From Planctomycetaceae bacterium (GTDB lineage: Bacteria; Planctomycetota; Planctomycetia; Planctomycetales; Planctomycetaceae), in NCBI GenBank assembly GCA_028284485.1, contig JANQRQ010000153.1, positions 1 through 38,556 on the forward strand: DNA of 38,556 nucleotides, read 5' to 3'. The position numbers and the translations under genes are program-made. Within the stretch, counting starts at the first letter, position 1. Each line of letters starts with the position of its first letter. Below the pieces are notes generated by a model. The model saw nothing but the letters and a program-made list of their open reading frames with translations, searched no databases and was not told the origin of the DNA. Positions 16,972 through 27,349 of the stretch are shown piece by piece.

Positions 16972-19900
16972 TTACGAATTCACCCCGGCGACTTCACTAG
17001 TTCGCGGTTTTGAAAGCCGACGCGCTATCCAGCATGCGATGATCGCCATTCCAAACAGGCCAAAAACGCTGAAGCGGAAAAAGCTCCACCAAATCGTGCA
17101 CATTAAAAGTGCAGCAAAGAGTGGATGGCTGGTTATCCAATCCGACAGATCAACTCTTGAAATGTACCGAAAGCCGACGATCGCGGCGAATAATGAAAAG
17201 GTAAATAAAACCGCTTTCAGAATCGCCGAGTTTAGTGCAAACAACTGTGCCGGAAGAGGCTGCCCTGAATCATTCTCTAATCGTACTAAAACGCCATTCT
17301 CTAACGAAGACAGTCGGGACGACAGAATTGGAAATGCAAATTGCGAAACATGATCGTCCTCAGACAAGAAGACAGATTCTCCGGTCAGCTCTTGTAGTTG
17401 ACCGATTTCGTCACTGAGGTTCTCGAGTCGCAATTGATCGTGTTCGGTAGGCCCGACAAACGATGGTTCGCCGAACGCGTTCTGCACACTCGATTGGTAG
17501 CTCTTTAGCAGTTCCCATCCGAAAGTGGGAATCTGTCGGGAGCTTTCGAATGCCAGTTGGTTCGCGTTAAGCAATCCCTCGAGCAAATCAAGACGTGATT
17601 CGTTTGCAGTAACGTTCATTTCTCTATTGCCGAATGCGATAATGAAATCTTCGGGTGGCAAAATTGTGATCATCGACTTGTGAACGGTAATGTCGACCAA
17701 TGTGGGCAATGGGTAATGAAATTGCGACACGGTGGTATTTCGAGGATCGCCCACAAATGTCCAATGGATGCAAACAGCTTGGATTGGTGAATCGGTTTGG
17801 GGAGAAACTGCAATGATGCTCTCATCGTTGATTTCGAAAGGTACTTGAATGCCGTTGACGATCACATTTTTCACTTGCTGTGGCTCTGGAATTGAAATGT
17901 GAATCGGTTCATCCGGTGGAGTTACCAATACAAAGGTCGTGCTACCCAGATCGACTCCGTTTGGAGAGAACCAAACGCAAGTATCTGCAAGTGTGGCGAT
18001 TGACTCATCAACGAATGAGGCGACCAAGAACGCAACGGCCGTTCCGCTAGCAGTTGCTTGAGTAACATTGTAAATGTCGGCCTCTGTCGACGTCGGATGC
18101 TCCTCTGAGACAGCCGTGAACCATGCCGGTGGTGTGGTGATGGTTTCCGGTGCGATTTCCGGCGACTGGGGTAAAAGTGCGTTTTGGGGTCGAATGACGA
18201 GTTGTGATCGAGCGGGAATGTGCGATAAGCACGTCGCGATCGGGACATCCCATTCGCCTGATGTTGGGAGCGGGACAAGTGTTGTGAACTCGATAATTTC
18301 GTGCTCGGAGTTTGCCGCATTTAATGCAATCTCAAAAACAGTGTTGCCGTCATCGTCAGTGGCGGAAGAAAGTATGGAACGATTGTCGATGAATTTAGTT
18401 TCCTTGGCGATTTGTTCCGGTAGTTGCAGCGTGACACGTGTGCGATTGCCGGTAACCGCCGGGAAAGCCCAGAATTGCGTAATTCTTGCTCGATCCCGAG
18501 AAATCCTCTCCACAACCACAATGGACTCACAATCGGTTCCGTAATCTGCCATGTGAAGAACCGGCGGAGGCAAATTCACATCAAGTGGAAATCGATCGAG
18601 AAATACAAATCTGCCATCGCTGAGTTCCCGCGACGCATCCTTCGCGAGCGGTTGCCGTTGCTGCCGATAGCTGATGGCGTCAATAGCGGCAGTCGGCGCG
18701 ATCAATCTCAATTCTGAATCAACGAGATCGACGTTGTGAAATCCTACCTCCGGCAACTTGACCTCATGATTGTTGGCCGTCGGTAATGTGGCCACGATAG
18801 TGAGATTCTGAATTCCGCTCGTCTTGTCTTTCAAATATAGGTCGATCCGGCGCCCTTGTCGCGACCATCGTAGCAGTCTCTCGGCGTCGTTTTCCTCCAC
18901 AGAGACCGATTCCAAGGTAAGCCGAGGATCCAAGTCGAGTGTGTGGCGAAAAGCGGGCGCTCCACCCTTCGAAACGGCGATGTTTGCAGACAATGTCCAC
19001 TGAATGCGATTTGATTCGAGCTCACACAATTGACTCATCTGGACCGTTCGTACAGTCGACAATTCTGTGAAACGAAATCGTAGAGAGTCGAGAGGCGACT
19101 CGACGTCAAACGCCAATCGTGGTGGTCGTAGCGTTTCGACTTGTTGCCAGTTCTGAAGGAATTCTTCGATCGAAATATTTTCGACGGCACTCGACATTGG
19201 GTTGATGAATTCGATTTGGTAACCCGGGGTCGGAGATACTCCAACTTGATACGATCTCAATTTGAGGATGGTTTCGGAATCATCGTCGGTAAACGGCAGC
19301 AACGCTGGGACATCGAGGTCATCAGAATCGATGGTCTTGGGATGGGTTAACTCAATATCCAAGCTAAAAGCCGCATTTTGGGGAGACATCAGATTGATGA
19401 GAAGCGTCGTGCGTTCGTCCGGCCCGGTACGATTCGACCATTGGCTAACCACCGACCCACTGCAGTTGGTCACGATGGTCCCTTTGGGGAGTTTCCACTT
19501 AAGAAAATCGACGCTGCCATCTGTTACCTGCAAATCGACTCGATAGCGGTATTGGAGTCGCGTCGGAAATGCTTCAACAACGCAGGCGACATCGGCATCG
19601 GCTTCTGCAATCGATTTCTGTTGTGGCTCTCGGTGCCAGGTAACCTGCAGGTTGGTTATGGGACCCAATGCCGCGGATGCATGCGTCGAATTTGCGTTGA
19701 TTTCTCCTTTTGCGCCGGGAAACTCTATCGCAGCGACACCTTGGGGGAAACTAAACACGGCTTGACTATCCAGAACTCGTGGGATTTCCATCTGAAAGGC
19801 ACCAGTCCCGGCGGAAAACTGAATGTCAGGCCTGATGGAAACAACGACCTCAAATTGCCGAGTTTCCGGCCCGCTGGTTTCAGCCGATAAATCGATGAAA

Positions 19901-22900
19901 TAGATTCCGTTCGTTCCCCGGCGAATGCTCGCGGGTTCTCCGTTTACGGCGCATGAAAACGGATTGGCGTGCGCAAGTGATAGCGGGACGGCGACTGTTG
20001 ACTCACCAGGCAATACAACGATTTCGTATCGTGCCGTCATATTGACGGATGAATAGGTTGGGTGTATCTCTCCCTCGTAAATGGCTGATTGAATGACGTA
20101 GCTAGCTGGCTGGATAGTGTCCTTTCGCAGCTCGTTCAATTTCTCTATGAGATCATTTGATGCATAGACGACATTCGAAACCGGACGCAGATTTCGATCG
20201 ATCGGTACATAAAGGTCGAATACATTTTCATCCGGTTGATTGTTCGTATTCGTGCTCGGGTTTGGGGTAATTCCGTTCGTGAATTCCTGTTGGGCAAGTG
20301 CTGAAACGGTCCATAATCCGGACAAGAACAGAGCCGATCCTATTGTGGATGCTCGAGTGACGGAACTTGCTGCATAGGCGACGGTAGACTGTGTTTCTGC
20401 ATTCCACGAGCCGAGTCGATTCAGGATTTGCAGTGGGCAAAGAATGGCGAAGATTGCCCCAATGAAACAACCACCTAGGATTTCTGCGAAAGCCGGCGGA
20501 GCGAATGCCGCGCTAATCGCACAAATGGCAACAGAGTAAACTCCAAATCGTCGTCTTCTCCAGGAGACTATTCGAAGGACAAGTCCCGCGGTAAAGACGC
20601 CCAATAAGCACATCCAGGAGAGTGTCGTCGATCGAGTCGTATTGAACAAAACGATACTTGCGGACTTGGGAATTTCGGCCGTCGTTGCGTGAGTCGTTTG
20701 CCAATCCGCAAATGGCCCGCCGTCTTGTGGCGCACCAGAATCGGATGATTGGTCAGTTTCTTGATGAAGGCCCAACAGGGAATTCCAGCACTCCCACTTC
20801 AATGGATTGAAGATCGATTCCGTTGGGCGGCGACCTAGCGGCCCAAAGATCCGTGTGCGCCAGGAAATCTGACGCCCCGATGTGAGACCGTAGAATTCAT
20901 CAGAAACCGTTCGAATTTCCCATTCGGGGGAGAGTACAAACTGCCACTCCGTACGTAAGACGGAATGGGAAACGTCAGGCGTGATGATCGGATGTGTATG
21001 CTGAAGAAACCCGGTGGCGGCACTAACGGAGTACTCGATTTCAACGCTTTCGGGCGGCGACGGCCCCGCTATGGGAACGACATAGTTCTGGTCGTTTTCT
21101 GATGCGATTAAGGGGACACCGTCGACCCGAACACTAATCAGCGATGCCTGCCGACCGAGGCGGAACTCGAAATCATTCACCGTATTTGGTTCTGCAAAAT
21201 AATACCGAACTTGGTAGAAATCCCGCCAATGTCGGTCCGAATTGAAAATCACGCGAACCGAGGCCGTCGCCGACGTTGTGGGCGAGTCAGGTGAACTGGC
21301 ATCCAAATTGGTGATGCGCAAAAGTCCCTCTGGCGAATCGTATGTCCAACTAACGCGGTTGGGCAGGGACTTGTTATCGAGACGATCGCGGCGGGGGGAC
21401 TGCGTTGGCGTTAGGAGTTCTGTCGTGACCTGAGGGTGTGGTATGTCAGACAGCAAGGAGACGTTCCCCTGAAATGAATCCGCACGGGGCACAAACAACA
21501 AGGGTTGCAGTTCGCTATCTGTATACGTACGTGTCCTCGCAGCTTGGAGTTCGAACGGGGCATTAGTTGAAGCGGAGAATCTAACTTCCCAAAGCTCCCC
21601 GAATTCCGGGAGGTTCCATTCCGCGTGGCGTGCTTTCGAAAGTTTGGTAGCAGCGATCGATGAGACATCACCCGATTGCAATTGCCAATCCAAAGCGGGT
21701 CCAGCTGAAGTCAGATAAACGAATATTTGCCGCAGCCGATTTATCGTTGGCGTGCCGCGCAGTTCATATCGCTCTGTAACCGTCGTGCCTGTGATTTGGA
21801 TGGCAACACTCGCTTCAGCAACAAACGTATTACGTGAGCCACGAAACTCTAATGGCGCACTGGCGGTAGGTACCGTCGAACGCAGAAACAATACATTGGA
21901 AGAGTCATCGTCAAATGCCACTTGAGAGGGTGATGTGTCCGTAGGGGAACTGACCGGATCGGCCGACCATGTGGCTTCGTCTGTTTGTTCAATTCCCTGG
22001 ACATCGTTCCAAACCGGACTATCTGTAGCTGGGTACGCGATCGCGTAGAGTGAGTTGACTTCACTGCAGTCGAGCGGCTGTAAGACTGGTACGAGAATCG
22101 AAAGCGTATCGTCGGCAACTTTACGTCTTGCGGAGATTTGCAGTGCTGCTGATTGGCTGGGTGTTAAGGCATCTTTAAACTCGACAACAATCTCGGCGCG
22201 ATTGTCGAACCGCTCGACCCACCAGTTCGAGATTTCATTTCCGATCGCCTCTTCGTAAGCAGTCACATCGGTAACTCGCCATTCGCGAGGGATCTGGCAC
22301 CTGACTGAAAACGTCGAACCCGAACGATTTCGCCATTCCACTTGTGATACCAACAGCCAATCCCTGGCTCTTGTATCGAGGTGTGTTCGGACTGCGGCTG
22401 AAAGTGAGAGATTTGGACGGCCGATATCAACCGCCAAATGTCCGTCCGGGTGAATCTGTTGAAATCGCAAAGTTTCGATCGCCGGCGAGACGTCCAACGG
22501 TTCCGTTTGTCTCATTCCGAATGCATTGAAAGAACGGATTTCCAGTGGCGACTCGACCTGCAATTGGAAATCACCGGTGGAAAACACGGCATCGTTCAAC
22601 ACAACTTTGGGGAGCACATCCACCCCCCCGGAATCCGGGGAAAACGTTGTTTGAATCTGTATCCGACGGCTTGGCCCAAGAACGGGATCCGGTAGGATGA
22701 CGGTCAAATGCCGAGAGTCGTCAGACTCGGCGGCCGTTTCTTTCCAAGAAAGCGGCACACTTTGCCCGCTTTCGCTTCCGTACGAAACCGATTGAATGTT
22801 GACGGCTTCCGAGACCGTGAACGTCAATTCTTGGATTGGTGCTCGAAAAACATTGAGAGTCACTCCAGTAGTAAACTGACCGCCGAATGCCCGAATCAGC

Positions 22901-23685
22901 GAAGCAGAGTCCTGATTATAGACGACTCGAGGTGTTTCAAACTGCGACCGATCAGCTTTCGTAAGGACCAGCAGGCATTGGTGGTGAGCGCCCAACTCGA
23001 CTCGCCATTTGCGCATTCCCAATGCGTTCACATCGATTGGGCCGGTGACGGATCCTTCAGGACTTCGTAGTGACCGGTTTGGTGGTAGCCAAAGATCAAT
23101 TAGCGACACAGTCGCGGGAGCCAAACTCAACGAAAACTCAATATCATCGTTGATCCGCCGCCCTTGCAGCGTCCAATCTCCTACCAGTTCGGAATCAGCA
23201 TTTGCGGTCAAGCGCAAGATGTGGTGATTCGCTACGGTGCCCCAGACAAGTTTCTCTTCGCCGTTTCTCCATCGCAGATTCGAAACGGGAAGTTGCAGCG
23301 GATCCAATTGAACGGTTACGGCGCCTTCATTCGGGCTGCGGATGGTGGCGACAAACTCACCGTTTCGCAAGGCAGCCGCTGATTCATCAAATATTGCTGT
23401 GTAAACTGCTTTTCCGATTTGGTGAAAGGGACCCGACGGAGTTTCCGGACGGACTTTTTGGACAAGAGCTTCGAGATCATCAACTGCAATCGGCTGAAGG
23501 TTTTCGTTTAGCCATTGTTCCGGAGAATCGGCGTCGACCATGACGCGACGGATCTTTGGTAGTTCGCCAAATACCGGTGAACGCAGTCCAAAGAGGTTGA
23601 ACGCCATAACGGCGATACAGCACACGATTGTGGTCAGCCGTGTGGTGCGACGTGCTTCCGGCGATTTCAATCGTGTCACGATCAT
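16972..23685 (-). CDS. Giant secreted/membrane protein of two fused modules, function unknown
   Basis: 2237 aa. The start ATG at 23685 overlaps the upstream gene's stop (ATGA, minus strand). The N-terminus is a signal peptide (LTTIVCCIAVMAFNLFGL, ending ~40). Residues ~40-1010 are beta-rich with no recognised domain. A hydrophobic bundle at ~1015-1105 follows (LSWMCLLGVFTAGLVLRIVS), then a signal-peptide-like stretch ending ALA|QQ near residue 1130. A second beta-rich module (~1150-2130) begins FDLYVPIDRNL, and its early part resembles the start of the upstream gene's product. The C-terminus has three helices (~2145-2225) and a short basic tail. It is probably envelope-located with large extracytoplasmic domains. 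I see no catalytic or sorting motif. It likely works with the coupled 1158-aa protein; the function is not known. Confidence 0.75.
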   Translation of the reverse strand: MIVTRLKSPEARRTTRLTTIVCCIAVMAFNLFGLRSPVFGELPKIRRVMVDADSPEQWLNENLQPIAVDDLEALVQKVRPETPSGPFHQIGKAVYTAIFDESAAALRNGEFVATIRSPNEGAVTVQLDPLQLPVSNLRWRNGEEKLVWGTVANHHILRLTANADSELVGDWTLQGRRINDDIEFSLSLAPATVSLIDLWLPPNRSLRSPEGSVTGPIDVNALGMRKWRVELGAHHQCLLVLTKADRSQFETPRVVYNQDSASLIRAFGGQFTTGVTLNVFRAPIQELTFTVSEAVNIQSVSYGSESGQSVPLSWKETAAESDDSRHLTVILPDPVLGPSRRIQIQTTFSPDSGGVDVLPKVVLNDAVFSTGDFQLQVESPLEIRSFNAFGMRQTEPLDVSPAIETLRFQQIHPDGHLAVDIGRPNLSLSAAVRTHLDTRARDWLLVSQVEWRNRSGSTFSVRCQIPREWRVTDVTAYEEAIGNEISNWWVERFDNRAEIVVEFKDALTPSQSAALQISARRKVADDTLSILVPVLQPLDCSEVNSLYAIAYPATDSPVWNDVQGIEQTDEATWSADPVSSPTDTSPSQVAFDDDSSNVLFLRSTVPTASAPLEFRGSRNTFVAEASVAIQITGTTVTERYELRGTPTINRLRQIFVYLTSAGPALDWQLQSGDVSSIAATKLSKARHAEWNLPEFGELWEVRFSASTNAPFELQAARTRTYTDSELQPLLFVPRADSFQGNVSLLSDIPHPQVTTELLTPTQSPRRDRLDNKSLPNRVSWTYDSPEGLLRITNLDASSPDSPTTSATASVRVIFNSDRHWRDFYQVRYYFAEPNTVNDFEFRLGRQASLISVRVDGVPLIASENDQNYVVPIAGPSPPESVEIEYSVSAATGFLQHTHPIITPDVSHSVLRTEWQFVLSPEWEIRTVSDEFYGLTSGRQISWRTRIFGPLGRRPTESIFNPLKWECWNSLLGLHQETDQSSDSGAPQDGGPFADWQTTHATTAEIPKSASIVLFNTTRSTTLSWMCLLGVFTAGLVLRIVSWRRRRFGVYSVAICAISAAFAPPAFAEILGGCFIGAIFAILCPLQILNRLGSWNAETQSTVAYAASSVTRASTIGSALFLSGLWTVSALAQQEFTNGITPNPSTNTNNQPDENVFDLYVPIDRNLRPVSNVVYASNDLIEKLNELRKDTIQPASYVIQSAIYEGEIHPTYSSVNMTARYEIVVLPGESTVAVPLSLAHANPFSCAVNGEPASIRRGTNGIYFIDLSAETSGPETRQFEVVVSIRPDIQFSAGTGAFQMEIPRVLDSQAVFSFPQGVAAIEFPGAKGEINANSTHASAALGPITNLQVTWHREPQQKSIAEADADVACVVEAFPTRLQYRYRVDLQVTDGSVDFLKWKLPKGTIVTNCSGSVVSQWSNRTGPDERTTLLINLMSPQNAAFSLDIELTHPKTIDSDDLDVPALLPFTDDDSETILKLRSYQVGVSPTPGYQIEFINPMSSAVENISIEEFLQNWQQVETLRPPRLAFDVESPLDSLRFRFTELSTVRTVQMSQLCELESNRIQWTLSANIAVSKGGAPAFRHTLDLDPRLTLESVSVEENDAERLLRWSRQGRRIDLYLKDKTSGIQNLTIVATLPTANNHEVKLPEVGFHNVDLVDSELRLIAPTAAIDAISYRQQRQPLAKDASRELSDGRFVFLDRFPLDVNLPPPVLHMADYGTDCESIVVVERISRDRARITQFWAFPAVTGNRTRVTLQLPEQIAKETKFIDNRSILSSATDDDGNTVFEIALNAANSEHEIIEFTTLVPLPTSGEWDVPIATCLSHIPARSQLVIRPQNALLPQSPEIAPETITTPPAWFTAVSEEHPTSTEADIYNVTQATASGTAVAFLVASFVDESIATLADTCVWFSPNGVDLGSTTFVLVTPPDEPIHISIPEPQQVKNVIVNGIQVPFEINDESIIAVSPQTDSPIQAVCIHWTFVGDPRNTTVSQFHYPLPTLVDITVHKSMITILPPEDFIIAFGNREMNVTANESRLDLLEGLLNANQLAFESSRQIPTFGWELLKSYQSSVQNAFGEPSFVGPTEHDQLRLENLSDEIGQLQELTGESVFLSEDDHVSQFAFPILSSRLSSLENGVLVRLENDSGQPLPAQLFALNSAILKAVLFTFSLFAAIVGFRYISRVDLSDWITSHPLFAALLMCTIWWSFFRFSVFGLFGMAIIACWIARRLSKPRTSEVAGVNS

Positions 23686-26600
23686 CCACTTCGACTCGAA
23701 TCAGAAGAGGAAACCGGTTCTGTCATAAATGCGTCAGACGCCGGGCGATGAATCGTGGGATCATTGGCAGGATCGGCTGCCGCGACTTCTTGGCTCACGG
23801 AGGAGGCCGGTGTGTAGTAATCAGTCGGTGACGAAACAGCAACGACTGTGCGTGCCCGGTGCCGCTTGGTAAGGTTCTCCAAATATAATGCTCCGACTGC
23901 CAGCATCAGCCCTAGGATGGCGGGCTGCAGCAAGAGCAGCACGGGGCCGGGGAACCAAAGGGCAAAACAGGCAACCGCAAATGCCAGCATCAACACCGTC
24001 AGGGCGTTGCGTGTGAAGGAGATTCTTAGCAGAACAAATCCGATAGCCAACGAAAGTCCAGCGCCGAGAAAGACCACAAAAGACTGGCTCATGGAATGAA
24101 ATCGCATGGGGCCCATCTCACCGACGGATTCGAATTGGTATCGGTTTTGGGGAGAGTAAGCCGATTGATTCGAAAGTACGTTCTCAGGAGCAATCCATTG
24201 GCTGAGATTGTCATATCGCGGACGCCTGCTCCAGAATATGATACTTCGTTCCCACGGCGATGCCGACGAGTACTCCTCCGGATTAATGAATAGGTTATGT
24301 CCAAAGGGGATGCTGATTTCCCAGATCGTTTCCCCAAGCCAAGTGCTCTGTGGAAACTGCGGAGCAAGCGCGGTGTGAGCACTCACCCAGTCGAAAGGAA
24401 ATTTTTCAGGCGAGACGAATTGCAGCGAAAGTATCGGGGGAGCCGAAGTCGACAGCCCGGAAAGGTCAATGCGATAATCGGAAGGCTTCCCTTCCACACG
24501 GGTGATCCGGTCGGTGCTCAGGACAGTCGTTCCGCCCCAAGTCACGTCTTGGAAATCTGGGAGTGTTCCGTTGGGAAACGATATCAACACGAATGGGACA
24601 TAGCTGTCGAGTCGATACCGGGCCCAGGTTCGTGTCCGCCCGGCTTTGTCGAAACTCGTTTGCAATACAGCCCGTTTTATCGAGAACGGGCGGTCGAATT
24701 GATTCGTCGAATAGCGCAATGTGATCGGGATTGTCTGCGCGTTTCCATCCAAACTCCAAAACGGTGCACCGTCGAGTGAACGGTGTTGAAGCCAAGAGCC
24801 GTCATCCACAGACACCTCGGCATTCGTGCCGATTCCTGTTTCAAATCGGCATTGGACGAATTCTGCGTCAACGGACTGAATAACCGGAATCGATGTCGAC
24901 TGCGACGAACCAGCAGCAAGAGGCTGCTGCAAGTCGACAGGGAACCGCATTCGAATGAAGAATTGTCCGGTCCGGCCTGGTTCACCCACACTCAGGAGCA
25001 ATTGTTTGAAGCCATTAAAATCGACCGTCGCTTCTGGGATTAGCACCGTTGTTTCATCAGCTGAGTCTTGGACCTCTAGCGCGAACTGAATCGTTTCCGG
25101 CGCGATTTCGTCGGGAATCAATAATCGCACGGTCGATAACCGTGTGAAGTCAACGTCGTAAAGGATGTTTTGAGTGACACTGAATTGCCCCTCGAACAAC
25201 TCCGCGACGACCGAGCTTTCCGTCCGAACTTCTGGGGCTCGCCGAGCAATTGATACGAGAAACTTCGGTGCTGTCGTATCGACGCGGTAATAGCGGATAC
25301 GCTGTCGTTCAGACAATTCTCCAGAAACTTTGTCGATCTGCGTTGCGAATGGTAAGGGGCTGATCGATGTGCCGTCCGTGCCCGTCAAGACGGACTCGAC
25401 ACTGACCGAGTCGCCGACGATCAAGCTCAGGGGTGCGACGTTCTCAACTTCAACCGACGGGAGCCCGAATGCGATGGAATCTGAGTCACCAGGAATAGTT
25501 CGTGAGGCAGTCAAGCGGACCTGAAACTCGCCACTTTGTGCCGATTCAAAGGGAATGTTCAATCCGTTTGATGGATTCTCGGACTGAGAGACGACCGGAC
25601 CGACGAGGCCCACTGGTTGCAGGGCATCGACGCGCCATTGTTGTTCATCGAATTCCGGCCAACGTAATGGTATCTCTCGAATTGTTCCGTGGAAAACTTG
25701 AACGTCGAGAAAAAGATCCAACTGCAATTGCCGATCGGCGATGGCTAAACTGGCGGTCGGCCGAACCTCAAAAGAAGGCTCGACTGGCTTTACGAGTAAT
25801 CCCAAACGAAACGGCTGATTCAGAAATTCAAAAGCCGCTGTTATCTGATCGTTACGTTCGAGGTTGCGAAACTCACGCACGGAGCGAATATCAGAGACGC
25901 TGACTCGCCTGACCAACCTTGTTCGATCACTGTCCTCGATAACGCGGTAATCTTCACCTTGATCGATAGTTATCGTACCGGTTTGCCGATAATTCGGGTG
26001 ACTGATGATTTCGAACCCCGTTACGACAAGGAACTCGCCTGCGATGATGACTTCAGACAGCTCCGCATAAAGAGTCCATTGCAACGTTGTTGGGCCATTG
26101 ATAGGGTCCGCGAACAAAACCGTTGCAAATTCGGGGTTTTGCGGGTCAAGTTCCAGCCTGACATTTCGAGATTCACAGAGAACTTGTGGGAGAAATTTTG
26201 GTGGAAGACGTATGGAAAGCTTATCGAGGCTCGTGCCCTGGGCTGGGCGTATTGTCTGATCCGCTTCCATGACGACTGCATCGGTTGTGATCTCGGTCGC
26301 AATGGCGGTGAACGATTGCAACTGGGGCTCGGAATCATTAGCCATCGTCTGAGGGCGCCAGGAAACGGTCAGTACCGGGCCGAGCCCGACGGCTTCGAAT
26401 TTTGACCGGGACTGGTTGATCTCTTCGATAACAACTGCCGTTCCTTCTGGAGCTTTGACAGAGATATTCCGATGTTCAACTGACAGATCCAGGCGGCTGA
26501 CGGCCGGCTCAGGTTGCGGCAGTTGCAGTTGAATCCGTCGATCGGGAAGTTGCTTGCGGACCAGCAACTTCATCGGCAAAGTCAATTTATGAATCCCAGC

Positions 26601-27158
26601 ACCACGAAAGTACCATGACTTGGCTCCATCGCTTTCCCTTCCGGCAAAGGCGACTTCGCCTGGGCCGTTGTATGTCGGACTGGGTAGAAGAATGGCCTCA
26701 TTCAATTTTAAAGGCACTCGCACCCAGGTCTCGTCGAGGTGAACCTGGATTTCGATTTGTGCTTGGACCGTGGCATACTCGTTGTCCGCGTGCCCAGTTA
26801 TTTCGATAGCGTTCACGCTATATGCGGGGGGCACGGAATCCGAATTTTGCCGAACGGCAATGAGCCACTTTTGGTATTGTTCCCAAGTTGTGTTTGCTGG
26901 AATCGGTACCAGATTCCCCTCAGAGTCGAGAATCTGAATGACATCGAATTCCGAGGGTCCGATTCCACCAATTGGCTTCATCCAGGGCGGGTCTTCTGCG
27001 CTTTGGGCTTCGCGGGCATCGATTCGACTTCCACCGGAAACGACACCAGTCGGACTCGAATCCGTAGGCGAAACCTGCGCTTCGCCCTGGGAGCCGATGA
27101 GGCAAACCAGCCCCGGCACCAACAACCATAAGCAGATTCTGGACTTGCCGGCAGTCAT
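23682..27158 (-). CDS. Large secreted, membrane-anchored beta-rich protein, function unknown
   Basis: 1158 aa from ATG 27158. That start opens onto a good signal peptide (ICLWLLVPGLVCLIGSQGEAQ); an in-frame ATG at 27293 would add 45 unlikely residues. After a spacer, residues ~75-1000 are beta-sandwich-like. They include a TTWEQYQKWLIAVRQ segment and an early 'A-T-V-Q-A-Q-I-E-I-Q-V ... V-R-V-P-L-K-L' strand pair that recurs in the second half of the neighbour. Three or four membrane helices at ~1022-1096 are followed by a ~60-residue Ser/Ala-rich, probably cytoplasmic tail. The stop overlaps the next gene (ATGA), so the two are co-translated and likely form a complex. I do not recognise a named family. 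Confidence 0.75.
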   Translation of the reverse strand: MTAGKSRICLWLLVPGLVCLIGSQGEAQVSPTDSSPTGVVSGGSRIDAREAQSAEDPPWMKPIGGIGPSEFDVIQILDSEGNLVPIPANTTWEQYQKWLIAVRQNSDSVPPAYSVNAIEITGHADNEYATVQAQIEIQVHLDETWVRVPLKLNEAILLPSPTYNGPGEVAFAGRESDGAKSWYFRGAGIHKLTLPMKLLVRKQLPDRRIQLQLPQPEPAVSRLDLSVEHRNISVKAPEGTAVVIEEINQSRSKFEAVGLGPVLTVSWRPQTMANDSEPQLQSFTAIATEITTDAVVMEADQTIRPAQGTSLDKLSIRLPPKFLPQVLCESRNVRLELDPQNPEFATVLFADPINGPTTLQWTLYAELSEVIIAGEFLVVTGFEIISHPNYRQTGTITIDQGEDYRVIEDSDRTRLVRRVSVSDIRSVREFRNLERNDQITAAFEFLNQPFRLGLLVKPVEPSFEVRPTASLAIADRQLQLDLFLDVQVFHGTIREIPLRWPEFDEQQWRVDALQPVGLVGPVVSQSENPSNGLNIPFESAQSGEFQVRLTASRTIPGDSDSIAFGLPSVEVENVAPLSLIVGDSVSVESVLTGTDGTSISPLPFATQIDKVSGELSERQRIRYYRVDTTAPKFLVSIARRAPEVRTESSVVAELFEGQFSVTQNILYDVDFTRLSTVRLLIPDEIAPETIQFALEVQDSADETTVLIPEATVDFNGFKQLLLSVGEPGRTGQFFIRMRFPVDLQQPLAAGSSQSTSIPVIQSVDAEFVQCRFETGIGTNAEVSVDDGSWLQHRSLDGAPFWSLDGNAQTIPITLRYSTNQFDRPFSIKRAVLQTSFDKAGRTRTWARYRLDSYVPFVLISFPNGTLPDFQDVTWGGTTVLSTDRITRVEGKPSDYRIDLSGLSTSAPPILSLQFVSPEKFPFDWVSAHTALAPQFPQSTWLGETIWEISIPFGHNLFINPEEYSSASPWERSIIFWSRRPRYDNLSQWIAPENVLSNQSAYSPQNRYQFESVGEMGPMRFHSMSQSFVVFLGAGLSLAIGFVLLRISFTRNALTVLMLAFAVACFALWFPGPVLLLLQPAILGLMLAVGALYLENLTKRHRARTVVAVSSPTDYYTPASSVSQEVAAADPANDPTIHRPASDAFMTEPVSSSDSSRSG

Positions 27159-27349
27159 GGACACACGTTCATTCCGGTCGTCGTTCGGATTGGATTCGAG
27201 AATCGTGCAATCGTCGCAGAGACTTTTGCGGAACATTTTGACGTGAATTCGGGCGATTCTTGGGCATTCTCGATGGGTGCGCAATTCCATCATATCCGGC
27301 GTGGAATGTGTAAGAAACCGGGAAAACGGCCGCGCACTTCGAGATTTGC

